Notes: a model not told the origin generated them from the sequence alone. A stretch of DNA of 64,000 nt from Marinobacter sp. AC-23 (GCF_001858325.1 NZ_MBPP01000001.1:124001-188000); one strand, 5' to 3'. Counted from the stretch's first letter, positions 36,689-46,834 are shown. Program-made: numbers and translations.

Positions 36689-37312
36689 ATGAGTTTTTAT
36701 GAAGAGAAAATCCTGCCACATATCATCGATCGTGCCTGCTCCCTGGGCCAGGTTATGAAGTTGCGCAGCCAGCTTGTACCACGCGCCAAAGGGCGGGTGC
36801 TGGAAGTAGGAATGGGCTCGGGCATTAACTTGGAATTTTACAACCCAGACACTGTTGAGATGGTCTACGGGCTGGAACCCTCCGAAGGTATGCGCTGCAA
36901 GGCACAACGCAATCTGAAACGCTCGCCGGTTGAAGTGGAATGGCTGAGCCTGCCCGGAGAGAAGATCCCTTTGGAAGACAACAGCGTGGACACGGCTCTG
37001 CTGACCTTCACCCTGTGCACCATTCCCGACTGGAGCGCTGCGCTGCTGCAGATGAAGCGCGTACTGAAGCCCGGCGGAGAGCTCCTATTCCTGGAACACG
37101 GTGAATCACCCGATGAAAACACCCAAAAATGGCAGAACCGCGTGAACCCCGGGTGGAAAAAACTTGCAGGTGGCTGCAACCTGAACCGCAATATCGCAGA
37201 CCTTATCCGCCACGCCGGATTTGACGTGGAAGAATTGGAAAACCTCTATATTCCGAAGGCCCCGAAAATTGCCGGTTATATTTATAAAGGAGTGGCAAGA
37301 AAGCTTGGCTAA
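36689..37312 (+). CDS. Class I SAM-dependent methyltransferase (UbiE-like)
   Basis: The 207-residue protein has SAM motif I in VLEVGMGSGINLEFY, motif II around DTALLTFTLCTIPDW and motif III RVLKPGGELLFLEHG, in a UbiE/Coq5-like order. It ends with NLYIPKAPKIAGYIYKGVARK. The substrate is not known; it lacks evidence for a quinone-specific role. Start chosen at the ATG at 36689 behind GGTGA. Divergent from cydA. Confidence 0.85.
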   Translation: MSFYEEKILPHIIDRACSLGQVMKLRSQLVPRAKGRVLEVGMGSGINLEFYNPDTVEMVYGLEPSEGMRCKAQRNLKRSPVEVEWLSLPGEKIPLEDNSVDTALLTFTLCTIPDWSAALLQMKRVLKPGGELLFLEHGESPDENTQKWQNRVNPGWKKLAGGCNLNRNIADLIRHAGFDVEELENLYIPKAPKIAGYIYKGVARKLG

Positions 37313-37475
37313 GCTGCTCAACGGGCAACAACTGCGCTGGCGAAAGGCCCGCGAACACCAGGGAATTGCCGAAAAACGAACCCATAATTCCATCAGTGCG
37401 GCCAACTGATGGCGTTTTGAATTGCGTTATCGCCCATGGCCTTATACAATTCCGGCCCTCAAAACCTCCCCGAAT

Positions 37476-37562
37476 GCTCCGGTGGTGGAATAGGTAGACA
37501 CAAGAGACTTAAAATCTCTCGACCCCTGGGTCGTGCCGGTTCGATTCCGGCCCGGAGCACCA
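37476..37562 (+). tRNA. tRNA-Leu (UAA)
   Basis: Acceptor strands GCTCCGG and CCGGAGC pair fully; discriminator A and encoded CCA end at 37562. The anticodon loop CTTAAAA (anticodon TAA at 37510-37512) sits in an AGAGA/TCTCT stem, a long variable arm (CGACCC/GGGTCG) marks a class II tRNA, and the T-arm reads GGTTCGATTCC. All arms are complete, unlike the tRNA-Ser fragment at 3896. Confidence 0.97.
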
Positions 37563-37782
37563 ATCATTTCAAAAGTTACGCATACTGTTAGGTCGCCGCG
37601 AATTTGCTGACTTAGACGACATGCAGCTATTTCCTGTTCCCCGCTTTTACGTACGGTTCTCGTTAGCTTCTTTGCACCAAACGCTTCAAACACTCAAAAA
37701 CCTCAACTGATTTCTTGCTCAAAATGGTTACAGAGCTAGGATCTATGTTGGGAATAATGGATTGTTGTTGAGAGGTATCCAG

Positions 37783-38550
37783 ATGTTGTAGGGATTACGG
37801 CAAGCGAGTACCGGAACTCTAGTTGTATGTTTGGCATTTGTACTCAGCGGTTGCAGTGGCGGTAGCTCAAGCAGTAGTTCTCAGGCCCAAGCGACTGCCT
37901 TAAAATCAGGTGTATTCGATATAGGCAGGTTGTTTTCAGACGGATCTACCAAGGAGGGCATTAGTTTGCTTAGCCCAACGGGTAACTTCGTTGTGAATTT
38001 GGATCGTAATTCTTATTCTTTTGGTACTTTAGGTTTTTCTGACGCTGGAAATATCTCAGGGCAGATTGTGGAATATATATTGAACTCTACCTGGAGCCTA
38101 ACCAGTGCAACCCTGTCGGGAGAGGTTAGATCTGCAGCGAGTGCGGATCTGCGCGCAAAGAGTTCTGAGGTTACCTCAAACAGCGTGCTTCAACGAAATC
38201 CCAAAATTAGCGACTTAGGTGTCAGCTTAGAGGACCTGTCTGGAACATTTACTATGTTCGATACAGATAATACAAATACATTCACCATAAACACTGATGG
38301 TGCCGTTATAGGAGAAGATCAACTCGGCTGTGCTTTCCTCGGACAAGTTGTCATACCTGATAAAACTGTAAATGTTTTTGAGTTGACCTACGACGCGTCA
38401 AACTGTCCCGCAGCTCCCAATGAGGAGGCTACAGCAGACGACCGAAATGGTGAATATACTGGTCTTGGCACATATGACTCCTCTGGCAACGAAGTCATTT
38501 TTTATAGCCGCAACGGAACAGTGGCGATGTTTTTCAAAGGTGTGAAGTAA
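37783..38550 (+). pseudogene. Lipoprotein of unknown function with an in-frame amber near its start
   Basis: The body from 37831 encodes LAFVLSGCSGGSSSSSSQ, a lipobox with a serine-rich linker, then about 210 residues of beta-rich, calycin-like sequence with no recognised family. The only start with a ribosome-binding site (GAGAGG, then ATG at 37783) reads M-L-stop(TAG 37789)-G-L-R-Q-A-S before the hydrophobic core. Starting at the TTG at 37831 leaves no positively charged signal-peptide head. So either this copy is dead, or one base is misread. Composition is more A+T-rich than its neighbours, and the gene lies next to a tRNA, both hints of horizontal gain. Confidence 0.6.
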
Positions 38551-38561
38551 AGCTAATCACA

Positions 38562-38585
38562 GCCTTTGAAGATGTGGAGCCAACC
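38562..38585 (+). repeat. Direct repeat copy 1 flanking mgtE
   Basis: 24 bases, identical at 23 positions to 39836-39859 (G versus T at the 13th base). This copy is intergenic. Confidence 0.85.
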
Positions 38586-38593
38586 GTAGCAGC

Positions 38594-39771
38594 CTATAGC
38601 ACTAACGCAGTCGCCAGAAACAGCATCAGACCCATCCCTATGATGTCAGTAAATGTCGTCAGGAAGATGCTGCTGGCAGTGGCTGGGTCGGCACCGAAGC
38701 GTTTGAGCACCAGAGGCACGGCCACCCCGAAGATGCCGCTGCCGATGCAGGCACCAATCATGGCTATGAAGATGACAAGGCCGAGCATGGCGGGGTTGGC
38801 AGAATCGGTGGCCAGCGCATAAGCAAACATGGCAATGCCTGCAATTACACCGACAGCGGCACCATTAAGTGCGCCCAGCAAGATTTCCTTACGAAGCAAC
38901 TGTTTGATCGGGTAGTCGTTGATTTGCCCCAGGGTGATACCGCGCAAGGTGATCGCCAGGGCCTGACAGCCGGTATTGCCACTTTGCCCAGCCAGGACAG
39001 GCAGGAAGGCGGCCAAAGTAACAATCTGTGCGATGGTGCTTTCGAACATGCCCACCACAAAGGCGGCGGCGAATGCGGTGATCAGGTTTACCTGCAGCCA
39101 GGGGTGGCGCATGCGAAAAGCTGCCAGTACGGGGGTGTTGATCTGTTCTTCCTTCGCCACACCGTATTGGGAACCTGCCTGGGCACTGAGCTCTGTGGCA
39201 ATGCGTTCGTACAGTTTCCAGCCACGCACTTCACCCACAACGTGCTGCTCTTCGTCCACCACTGGGTACATGCGGTAATGTCGGTAAAGCACCTCGCTGA
39301 CTGCGTCTTTAACCGGTGTGTCCTGCTGGAAGGCGAAGGGCTCGCGCACCATAATGTCAGACAGCGCATCAGAGGCTTAGCCAGAATAAGATCGCGCATG
39401 CCCACCACGCCTACCAGGCCGTCGTTTCGGGTTATAAATATGTAACTGATTTCGGAAACGTCGGCGCTCTTCACCATGAAGGTCAGCGCCTCAGCGACTG
39501 TGTAGCTTTCCGGTAAGGTTGCCGTTACCGGGGTCATCAGTTCACCGATGGTTTCTTCCATGCCGGAGAGCACCGCGCGAGTAGCCGCGTCGTCCGGCGC
39601 AGCTGCTTCGGCCAGGAGCGACGCGATGGTCAGCGCCTGTTCCGCAGGCAATCGCGAAAGAATAAACTGGATATCGTCTGCTGGCAGCCGAGCCAGCTCT
39701 TCGGCAGCATCCAGCGGGGTCAGTTTGCGGATATGCTCAATCCGCTCGATCAGTTCCATGCTCTGTGTCAT
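38594..39771 (-). pseudogene. mgtE: Magnesium transporter MgtE, apparent frameshift near 39375
   Basis: MgtE is a Mg2+ channel/transporter with an N-domain, a CBS pair and a five-helix pore. The N-terminal frame begins MTQSMELIERIEHIRKL (ATG at 39771 behind GGAG) and gives ELARLPADDIQFILSRLPAEQ and the first CBS domain. It breaks after ILAKP. Adding a G to GG at 39374-39375 (C on the coding strand) continues into SDALSDIMVREPFAFQQD, the second CBS domain and the membrane part, which includes FLPVLAGQSGNTGCQAL and the pore motif region. Probable read error. Confidence 0.88.
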
Positions 39772-39804
39772 CTCGCACTCCGGTATCCGCATTGATGCCA
39801 GGAA

Positions 39805-40308
39805 TTAGTCCCTGATGACCTTTTTTACCGAATCGGCCTTTGAAGATTTGGAGCCAACCTTCCGCCAGGCTTCATATTCTTCGCTATTGATCCAGGTAAC
39901 ACCGATGTGTTCTTCCCAGTTTTCAAAATCTGCACTTCTATAGCTTTCGCCGCCGCAGCCACCTGCACCAATGGCGAATTCGCATACTCTCAGAATAATA
40001 TACTCTCCGTCATAGTCTAGCGGCTTCTCGCCACGCCCACTGTTGGTGCAACGGGTGAAAAGCCGAGACGGAACTTTAAATATTACTTTCGCGGTTTTTT
40101 CGTTGCCACTTCGGGTTACCTGGGTGATGGAGCAAGTTCCTGCGTAGAACTCGTCACCGTCGATAATCACGTCTGGCTCCAAGGGTTCCCACCAAGGTAT
40201 GGGTTCTGCCTCTTTCTCGATTTCAGTCGTTCGGCTTTTAAATAAGTCGCAGCCAGTGAGCAGAGCGGTCGCTGCCATTGCAGTGATCAGAGTTCGGGAA
40301 AGAGTCAT
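39805..40308 (-). CDS. Putative lipoprotein, unknown function
   Basis: The 167-residue product has a lipoprotein signal (LSRTLITAMAATALLTGC, lipobox LTGC), then an acidic mature part with several cysteines (GTCS, FTRCTN, RVCEFAIGAGGCGG). No family is recognised. It follows a 40-residue membrane protein by 18 bases and is likely co-expressed. Its 3' end carries copy 2 of the 24-bp direct repeat that flanks mgtE. Confidence 0.78.
   Translation of the reverse strand: MTLSRTLITAMAATALLTGCDLFKSRTTEIEKEAEPIPWWEPLEPDVIIDGDEFYAGTCSITQVTRSGNEKTAKVIFKVPSRLFTRCTNSGRGEKPLDYDGEYIILRVCEFAIGAGGCGGESYRSADFENWEEHIGVTWINSEEYEAWRKVGSKSSKADSVKKVIRD
39836..39859 (+). repeat. Direct repeat copy 2 flanking mgtE
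   Basis: Lies inside the 3' coding end of the lipoprotein gene (KVGSKSSKAD region). 23 of 24 bases match copy 1 at 38562-38585, in the same orientation, 1.27 kb away. Confidence 0.85.
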
Positions 40309-40326
40309 CGTTTATTACTGCTCCGG

Positions 40327-40449
40327 TTAAGGCCGAATGCTATTGATGTCACCGGTAGGCACGGCCGGCTCATCAAGAACAATCACGTAGATTCCGCCCG
40401 CAATTATGGCTATCGCAACAATCGCTTTGAGTAGGTTGGACTTAAACAT
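40327..40449 (-). CDS. 40-residue single-pass membrane protein, unknown
   Basis: The frame begins MFKSNLLKAIVAIAIIAGG and continues IYVIVLDEPAVPTGDINSIRP. It has a basic N-terminal head, one membrane helix (about residues 7-24) and an acidic periplasmic tail. The perfect GGAGGTTGCC before the ATG is the strongest ribosome-binding site in the area. It is 18 bases upstream of the lipoprotein gene at 39805-40308 and likely heads that two-gene unit. No family recognised. Confidence 0.65.
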   Translation of the reverse strand: MFKSNLLKAIVAIAIIAGGIYVIVLDEPAVPTGDINSIRP

Positions 40450-40624
40450 GGCAACCTCCTGTTTCTGGATTTATTGGGTGTTATACAGAGCCTATGGGCA
40501 AAACCCCGCTATAACAAGCCACCTCTGGGCGTTCTACAAAAGTCGCTTCGACAGCAGGGAGATCCTGATCGATACTTATTGTTTCCTGATAGCCCAGTTT
40601 TTTGATCAAACGAGGTAGTGAGAA

Positions 40625-41407
40625 ATGACCGATCTGCTGATACAACATACCGATGACAACGGCATCACCACGCTCACATTGAACCAGCCTGATAAGCGCA
40701 ACAGCCTTTCCATGGACATGCTTAATGCTCTAGCCGAAGCTCTTGCGGAGATTGCGAACGATGAAGCTACGCGGGTAGTCGTTATTGCAGCCGCAGGAAA
40801 GGTTTTCTGTGCCGGGCACGATCTCAAGGAAATTCGCGACCAGCTGGATAGCCATGAGTTTCAGTTGGCGCTGTTTAAGCGTTGCAGTGAGGTGATGCAG
40901 CAGGTTGTGAATTTGCCAAAGCCGGTGATTGCTCGGGTGGCCGGTGTTGCAACTGCGGCAGGGTGTCAGTTGGTGGCAAGCTGTGATTTGGCTGTGGCCG
41001 CAGACTCGGCGCGCTTTGCCACGCCGGGTGTGAACATAGGATTATTCTGTTCAACACCCATGGTGGCGCTTTCTCGCAACGTTTCCCGTAAGCACGCCAT
41101 GGAAATGCTGCTTACCGGTGAATTGATCAGCGCCGTTCGTGCGGAGCAGTTGGGGCTGGTAAACCGGATTGTGGATGAGTCGGCTCTGGATGAAACGGTA
41201 TACGCCATGGCCCGCACCATTGCGCAAAAGTCCGGGCACACTCTAAAGATAGGTAAGGGGGCCTTTTACAAGCAGCTGGAAATGCCACTGGCTGATGCCT
41301 ATGACTATACAGCGAAGGTTATGGCAGAAAATCTGTTGGCAGACGATGCACGGGAAGGTATTTGTGCGTTTCTGGATAAGCGCAAGCCTGAATGGACGGA
41401 TCGTTAA
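40625..41407 (+). CDS. Enoyl-CoA hydratase/isomerase family protein
   Basis: The 260-residue protein has the crotonase fold: NQPDKRNSLSMDMLNAL at the start, the oxyanion-hole block FCAGHDLKEI and the second block VATAAGCQLVASCDLAVAA. In this subgroup (ECHDC3-like) the usual catalytic glutamate positions are only partly recognisable (GVNIGLFCSTPMVALSRN), so true hydratase activity is not assured. Ends convergently with the DUF192 gene, overlapping it by 4 bases. Confidence 0.88.
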   Translation: MTDLLIQHTDDNGITTLTLNQPDKRNSLSMDMLNALAEALAEIANDEATRVVVIAAAGKVFCAGHDLKEIRDQLDSHEFQLALFKRCSEVMQQVVNLPKPVIARVAGVATAAGCQLVASCDLAVAADSARFATPGVNIGLFCSTPMVALSRNVSRKHAMEMLLTGELISAVRAEQLGLVNRIVDESALDETVYAMARTIAQKSGHTLKIGKGAFYKQLEMPLADAYDYTAKVMAENLLADDAREGICAFLDKRKPEWTDR

Positions 41408-41898
41408 CGGGTTTTGCAATTCTGTTTTCCAAGCTTGAGCCGGTCCCCGGTGCCAATTCCGTTGGCTTCGAAAAATCCGATGTTCATCTCAACGGCGGAC
41501 ACAAACTCAACTTCAGCAGGGTAGCTGGGGCACCTTGCGCCGTTGGATGAATCGCAAGGTTCCATGTGCCGAATGTTGCCGATTACGCCGTTCTCATCCA
41601 GGTAGGCGATATCCAGGGGGATGAGGGTCTGGTACATCCAAAAACCGTGATCCGGGCCCTGCTGTTCTTGGTACTGAAACAGCATGCCCGAGCTGGCTGC
41701 CAGGGATTCTCTACCCATTAAGCCTTTTCGGCGCTCCTGGGGTGCCTGGGCAAGCTCCAGGCTTATGTTCACGGTGCTTGAGCCCGTTACAAAGCAGCCG
41801 GCAGCAACCGGCAGGTTGGCCGAAGGCTCTGCGGCACCAGAGCCGGAACAACCTGCCAACACGGTTGCAGCACAGAGCACAGCGCAGCGAATCTGCAT
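41404..41898 (-). CDS. DUF192 family lipoprotein
   Basis: Start chosen at the ATG at 41898, giving [17 protein letters not shown], a lipoprotein signal with lipobox LAGC. The mature part shows the DUF192 blocks: ISLELAQAPQERRKGLMGRES, MLFQYQEQQGPDHGFWMYQT, LIPLDIAYLDENGVI and VEMNIGFFEANGI. The family's role is unknown. The start shares its first base with the stop of the ABC-2 permease gene, so it is translationally coupled to it. Confidence 0.88.
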   Translation of the reverse strand: MQIRCAVLCAATVLAGCSGSGAAEPSANLPVAAGCFVTGSSTVNISLELAQAPQERRKGLMGRESLAASSGMLFQYQEQQGPDHGFWMYQTLIPLDIAYLDENGVIGNIRHMEPCDSSNGARCPSYPAEVEFVSAVEMNIGFFEANGIGTGDRLKLGKQNCKTR

Positions 41899-42659
41899 CA
41901 GGAGCGCAACCGGTAACCGGTTTTGAAAATCCACCAAATGCCGGCCATGCAAGCCGTTAGGAAAAGCAGAGTCATACCTACGCTGATCCCTATGTGGACA
42001 TCAGATACACCGTAAAACGCCCACCTAAACCCACTGATCAGGTACACCACTGGGTTGAACAGGCTGACGGTTTGCCAGATTTCCGGAAGCATATCGATGG
42101 AATAGAAGGTACCACCGAGAAAGGTCAACGGGGTTACTATCATCATGGGAACAATCTGCAGTTTTTCGAAGCCGTCGGCCCATATGCCGATGATGAAACC
42201 AAACAGGCTGAAGGTTACGGCGGTCAGTATGAGGAACGAAAGCATCCAGAAGGGGTGCAATACGCTGTAATCCACGAACAGCCGAGCCGTGGCCAGTATG
42301 ATCAACCCCAGTATTACGGACTTGGTAGCTGCGGCGCCCACATAACCCAGTACCACTTCAACGTAAGACACTGGCGCAGACAGCACTTCGTAAATCGTGC
42401 CCGAGAACTTCGGCATGTAGATACCAAACGAGGCGTTGGAAATACTTTGCATCAGCAGGGAGAGCATGACCAGCCCGGGAATAATATATGCGGCGTATTC
42501 AATGCTGTCGATATTGCCCATGCGCGAACCAATGGCCGAGCCGAAAACCACAAAGTACAGACAAGTAGAGATGACCGGCGAGAGCACGCTTTGCATCAAG
42601 GTGCGTCTCATGCGCGACATTTCAAAATTGTAGATGGCTTTAACACCGTAAAAATTCAT
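41898..42659 (-). CDS. ABC-2 type transporter permease
   Basis: The 253-residue product has six hydrophobic helices in the ABC-2 layout and the family C-terminal blocks [19 protein letters not shown] and [18 protein letters not shown]. It pairs with the ATPase 12 bases upstream, forming an exporter; substrate unknown (drug, polysaccharide or lipid types share this fold). It closely resembles the YadH-type permeases that accompany YadG-type ATPases. Confidence 0.9.
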   Translation of the reverse strand: MNFYGVKAIYNFEMSRMRRTLMQSVLSPVISTCLYFVVFGSAIGSRMGNIDSIEYAAYIIPGLVMLSLLMQSISNASFGIYMPKFSGTIYEVLSAPVSYVEVVLGYVGAAATKSVILGLIILATARLFVDYSVLHPFWMLSFLILTAVTFSLFGFIIGIWADGFEKLQIVPMMIVTPLTFLGGTFYSIDMLPEIWQTVSLFNPVVYLISGFRWAFYGVSDVHIGISVGMTLLFLTACMAGIWWIFKTGYRLRS

Positions 42660-42671
42660 GCCTTTCTCCAG

Positions 42672-43604
42672 TTAGCCATTGGCTTGTTCATGCACCAGGC
42701 CGACAAAAATCTCTTCCAGGGAGCTTTCCCGGGTACGCAGGTCGCGGTAGTCAATTCCGATGTCGCCCAGGGTGCGGAGCAATCGGGCCACACCGGCCTG
42801 TTCCTGCTGGGAATCGAAGGTGTAGATCAGCTCATAGCCATCGTCTGAGAGCTCCACCGGTTCCAGTATTAATTCACCGGGAACTTTATCCAGCTTGCTT
42901 TGCAACTGCAGGCGCAGTTCCTTCTTGCCCAGCTTGCTCATTAGCAGGCTCTTGTCTTCCACCAGAATGATTTCGCCTTGGCGAATAACCCCAATGCGAT
43001 CGGCCATTTCTTCGGCTTCTTCGATGTAGTGGGTCGTCAGGATAATGGTTACTTCGTCCTCGCGGAGTTTACGAACCATTTCCCACATATCGCGGCGCAG
43101 TTCTACGTCTACGCCTGCCGTGGGCTCATCAAGAAACAATATCCGCGGCTCGTGAGAGAGCGCTTTGGCAATCATCAAACGGCGCTTCATGCCACCAGAG
43201 AGAGTCATAATGCGGCTATTGCGCTTATCCCACAGTGATAAGTCCCTCAGCACTTTTTCGATGTGGGTAGGGTTGGGCGCTTTACCAAACAAACCCCGGC
43301 TGAATGACACCGCATTCCACACGGTTTCAAACGAGTCGGTACTCAGCTCTTGCGGTACCAAGCCAATGGTTTCGCGGGCTTTGCGGTAATCTTTAACAAT
43401 GTCATACCCGCCGGCTTTTACCTCACCGGACGACATGTTGGTAATGCCGCAAATGATGCTGATCATCGTGGTTTTGCCCGCCCCGTTTGAGCCGAGCAGG
43501 GCAAAAATCTCGCCCCGGTTGATTTCCAGGTTGATGTTTTTCAGGGCCTGAAAACCGCCCTCATAAACCTTGTTGAGGTTCTTAACGGAAATATCCGGCT
43601 GCAC
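42672..43604 (-). CDS. ABC transporter ATP-binding protein (ABC-2 exporter)
   Basis: 310 residues with Walker [14 protein letters not shown]-loop GLVPQELS, signature [15 protein letters not shown], Walker [13 protein letters not shown] and the switch histidine in [11 protein letters not shown]-terminal extension of about 70 residues is present. It precedes the permease by 12 bases; the two form one exporter of the YadG/YadH type. Substrate not predictable. Confidence 0.93.
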   Translation of the reverse strand: MQPDISVKNLNKVYEGGFQALKNINLEINRGEIFALLGSNGAGKTTMISIICGITNMSSGEVKAGGYDIVKDYRKARETIGLVPQELSTDSFETVWNAVSFSRGLFGKAPNPTHIEKVLRDLSLWDKRNSRIMTLSGGMKRRLMIAKALSHEPRILFLDEPTAGVDVELRRDMWEMVRKLREDEVTIILTTHYIEEAEEMADRIGVIRQGEIILVEDKSLLMSKLGKKELRLQLQSKLDKVPGELILEPVELSDDGYELIYTFDSQQEQAGVARLLRTLGDIGIDYRDLRTRESSLEEIFVGLVHEQANG

Positions 43605-43750
43605 GGGCGTATCCTGTTGCTGAAAATGAGTCAGTGATAAAGGCGCAGCATTTTCTCATGTCTGGCGCCGGTTTAGAAATCTTTGCCTTAATACAGATAG
43701 TGTCCATAATGCCGCTTTGGTATCTGCACGGGTTTCAACGGGCTGTCTGT

Positions 43751-44215
43751 ATGTTACGAGCGATTGTGTTTATAGGTCTCATTTTGGGCCTTATTTCAGT
43801 GGTTGTGTTCAGCACTGGTTTGTTGAAAACCACTGATAATGCAGCCCCGGTTAGGGACCAACCTGTCTGTGATCTGTTGGCCGGCCCCTGTGAGTGGAAA
43901 ACAGAAGCCGGGCTCTGGAAAGTGGGCCTGCAAGTGATGGTCGGCGAGGGGCAGGGTGCACAATACCAGTTAACCGTTCACGCACCCACGGTGCAGGAGC
44001 GGTTCCTGGCGGTGTTGCGCGGTGAATCCATGTATATGGGAGAGTACCCAGTACCACTGCGCCAAGGACAGAAAGGCCAATATTCAGCGCATTTTACGGC
44101 ACCTTTGTGCACAACGGGTGCCGAGATGGTGTGGCGTGTTGATCTTCAGCAAGGGCAGAACGCCCTTTCAGAAGCGGTTCCACTAAAGCTGGTATTTCAG
44201 AGTGGGAATCACTGA
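43751..44215 (+). CDS. Hypothetical protein with N-terminal membrane anchor
   Basis: The start was set at the ATG at 43751 (MLRAIVFIGLILGLISVVVF), a membrane anchor; the longer frame from 43634 has no better ribosome-binding site. The remaining 130 residues look like a periplasmic beta domain (GPCEWKTEAGLWKVGLQVMV, YPVPLRQGQKGQYSAHF) with cysteines near each end. No family recognised. Divergent from the ABC ATPase. Confidence 0.65.
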   Translation: MLRAIVFIGLILGLISVVVFSTGLLKTTDNAAPVRDQPVCDLLAGPCEWKTEAGLWKVGLQVMVGEGQGAQYQLTVHAPTVQERFLAVLRGESMYMGEYPVPLRQGQKGQYSAHFTAPLCTTGAEMVWRVDLQQGQNALSEAVPLKLVFQSGNH

Positions 44216-44316
44216 GGCCACCATATGAGGTTTGTTTGACTAGACATCCCGGCTGACAAAACCTCAGGAAAGTGTAAAATTGTGCGAAAAATTGGGCTAA
44301 CTTCAGAGAAAACGTG

Positions 44317-44619
44317 ATGGAATACGGGGAAAGTGTACAAAAAGTACTGCTGCGGAAGATTCGCAAAGCAGAACAGGATCTGATGCAGTTGAAGATGGAC
44401 TATTGTCGCTTTGTTTTCGGCCTGACTCACCGGGCCAGAGTGGTTTCAGAAGGTATTACTTACCTGGTTCTTTCGGTGGATGTGGAATCTATGGCATCAA
44501 CCGAGGAGGGTGCGTATACCCGCCCGTCCGTTGCAGGCGTACCGGCTGACAAACCAGACCAGGCAGAGCCTATTCCGCTGGGAACAGACTGGGTGCTGGA
44601 GCAACATAACAAGCATTAG
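44317..44619 (+). CDS. Small conserved-looking protein, unknown
   Basis: The 100-residue product begins MEYGESVQKVLLRKIRKAEQ and continues with DYCRFVFGLTHRARVVSEG, a pattern that looks constrained, followed by a variable, proline-rich C-terminus. No family name can be given. The ATG at 44317 was preferred over the GTG just before it. Convergent with the gene at 44624. Confidence 0.6.
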   Translation: MEYGESVQKVLLRKIRKAEQDLMQLKMDYCRFVFGLTHRARVVSEGITYLVLSVDVESMASTEEGAYTRPSVAGVPADKPDQAEPIPLGTDWVLEQHNKH

Positions 44620-44623
44620 GAAA

Positions 44624-45193
44624 TCAGATCAGTGCATTTGCAGTAATGGCTGCGTAAAGGCTGTTTTCAGGCTGTACGTACTGGTGGCTCTGCCAGTATT
44701 CCGCGCCATCAAGCCCGGCGCGGAAACAGGCCAGCAACACGCCGCAGGATGTTAGTGTTGCAATGGCCTGCACGGCCTCCGCCTGCCGAATTCCGGTTTT
44801 TTTGTTGGCAATTTGCGCCACCAAACCAGCAAGTGCATCACTGTGCCGCTCTGATTGGTTGCACAAGGCACAACCGGCGCCGTATAGCCAGGCTGCCGCG
44901 TATGCACGAACTGTCTCCGGCGCCTCGCCAAGTTGCAGCCCGCTTATCCGGCAATCCCGCTCCTGAAGCCCTGCAAGGATGTGCAGGTGGGTAAACAACT
45001 CTGTACGATCGGCTGAAGCGCGTCGTTTATGCTGTCGTAACACAGGTTTTTCCTTGTGTGCTAGCGGTGCCGGCTGGTGTCCTGGCCTGGCTACCAGCGG
45101 TTCGGAGCGCGCCAGCATAAGCATTCGCCATACCAGGGTTGCAAGCAAAATCAGTAGGCCGGCCTGAGTAAGCGCAACAAGTCCGTCGATCAT
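44624..45193 (-). CDS. Hypothetical membrane-anchored protein
   Basis: 189 residues with one N-terminal membrane helix (LVALTQAGLLILLATLVWRML), a basic linker, then a mostly helical, alanine-rich domain with repeated hydrophobic segments. No family recognised. Lies 4 bases from the convergent gene at 44317-44619 and is divergent from cls. Confidence 0.6.
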   Translation of the reverse strand: MIDGLVALTQAGLLILLATLVWRMLMLARSEPLVARPGHQPAPLAHKEKPVLRQHKRRASADRTELFTHLHILAGLQERDCRISGLQLGEAPETVRAYAAAWLYGAGCALCNQSERHSDALAGLVAQIANKKTGIRQAEAVQAIATLTSCGVLLACFRAGLDGAEYWQSHQYVQPENSLYAAITANALI

Positions 45194-45370
45194 GAGAGGT
45201 CTACCTTGAATCTTGCAGAACGTTTCGGGATTGTAACGGATTGTATTCTTCGGTTGCCGCTAACTCTTGGCCATAAACGCCTTTGAAACCGGCTCTGTTG
45301 TAAAAGTTGTGACCAAGTTCGCAGAGGTTAGTGAAGGAACCATGGACTCAGTATCCTCAAGGGCAGCCTG

Positions 45371-46800
45371 ATGACCGTTATTCTGTTACTCCACACACTT
45401 TTGGTTCTTACCTTCACTATCCGGATCTTGCTCCGTGATGATCTTTCACCTCCCGGGCGACTTGCCTGGTTTATCGTTCTCAACCTCTTGCCTTATTTTG
45501 GCAGCGGCATTTATTTTCTGTTCGGCGAAACAGATATTGGTAACCGAGCGAGCAAGCGACACAAAGAGGTATTCCAGGAAATCTGGGCCAAAGCCTCTTG
45601 GTTTATGGGGGATGTGGCCAATACTGAAAAACTGATTGAGCCGGTTTACCGACCTGCGTTCCGCTACGCTGGATCAATTAACGGGTTCCACCCATCAACA
45701 GGTAACAGGGCAGAGTTGATGCGTGATGGGGATGAAACGCTTACCCGTATGGTTGCCGACATTGATTCAGCAGCAGACCACGTGCACGTGCTGTATTACA
45801 TATGGCTTGATGACAACACCGGCCACGCCATCGCTGAGGCGTTGATACGCGCAGCTCACAGAGGGATTACCTGTCGCGCCATGGCGGATGGCTTGGGGTC
45901 CCGTGCGCTGATTAACTCCGGGCTTTGGCAGCGCATGAAAGAGGCGGGCGTTCATATGGCTGTTGCGCTGTCGCTGAAGCACCCCATCCATACCATTCTG
46001 ACCAGCCGGATGGATCTGCGAAACCATCGTAAAATCACCGTGATAGACTCACGGATCACTTATTGTGGTAGCCGCAACTCCGCTGATCCGGAGTTTCTGG
46101 TTAAGGCCAAGTATGCCCCTGGGTGGATATCATGCTGCGGTTTACCGGGCCGGTGGTGGTCCAGAATCAACTGCTGTTTGCCAGCGATTGGATGCAGGCC
46201 ACCAACGAATCCCTGGATGGCATCCCGTTATCCTCGGGGCGGGGTAAGGGAGGGTTCCCTGCGCAGGTTATGGGCGTTGGGCCAACCGAGCGTCACGGCG
46301 CCACGCCACACCTTTTTGCCAATCTCATTGCGTGCGCCCAAAGTGAGCTCACGCTTTCTACACCTTACTTTGTTCCCGACGCTACGGTTCTTGAGGCGTT
46401 GTGTGCCGCTGCCTACAGGGGCGTCAGAGTTGCGCTGATTTTCCCCAAAGTAAATGACAGCTGGATTGTGGCCGCCGCCAGTCGCAGCTATTATCACCGG
46501 CTGCTTGATGCTGGCTGTATTGTTCATGAGTTCAAAGGAGGGCTTCTACATGCAAAAACCCTCACCATCGACGGCAAGATTAGCCTGATCGGATCATCGA
46601 ACCTCGATTTACGTAGTTTTGACCTGAACTACGAAAACAATATTCTGTTGCAGGATAAGGCCACAACACTGGCCATCGCGGAGCGTCAGCAGAGCTATAT
46701 CACCCGCTCTGAAGTGGTTACCTTGCCCACGGTTCTCGCCTGGCATTACCACAGGCGGATATGGCACAACGTTATCGCCACCATTGGTCCTGTTTTATAA
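45371..46800 (+). pseudogene. cls: Cardiolipin synthase, apparent frameshift near 46117
   Basis: Cls joins phosphatidylglycerol molecules to make cardiolipin in the inner membrane. The start (MTVILLLHTLLVLTFTIRI, then LLPYFGSGIYFLFGE) gives two membrane helices. The first HKD motif is in NHRKITVID with SRN after it, and the second in HAKTLTIDGKISLIGSSNLD. The frame breaks at KYAP. Adding one C to the CCCC run (46116-46119) restores WVDIMLRFTGPVVVQNQ. Probable read error. Confidence 0.88.
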
Positions 46801-46834
46801 ATTGATGGTGTGGGCGATTTACTGAGATCAAAAA

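Noticed and set aside
41994..42848. Long plus-strand frame opposite the ABC-2 permease
   Set aside because: Antisense shadow; the minus-strand permease and ATPase are clear.
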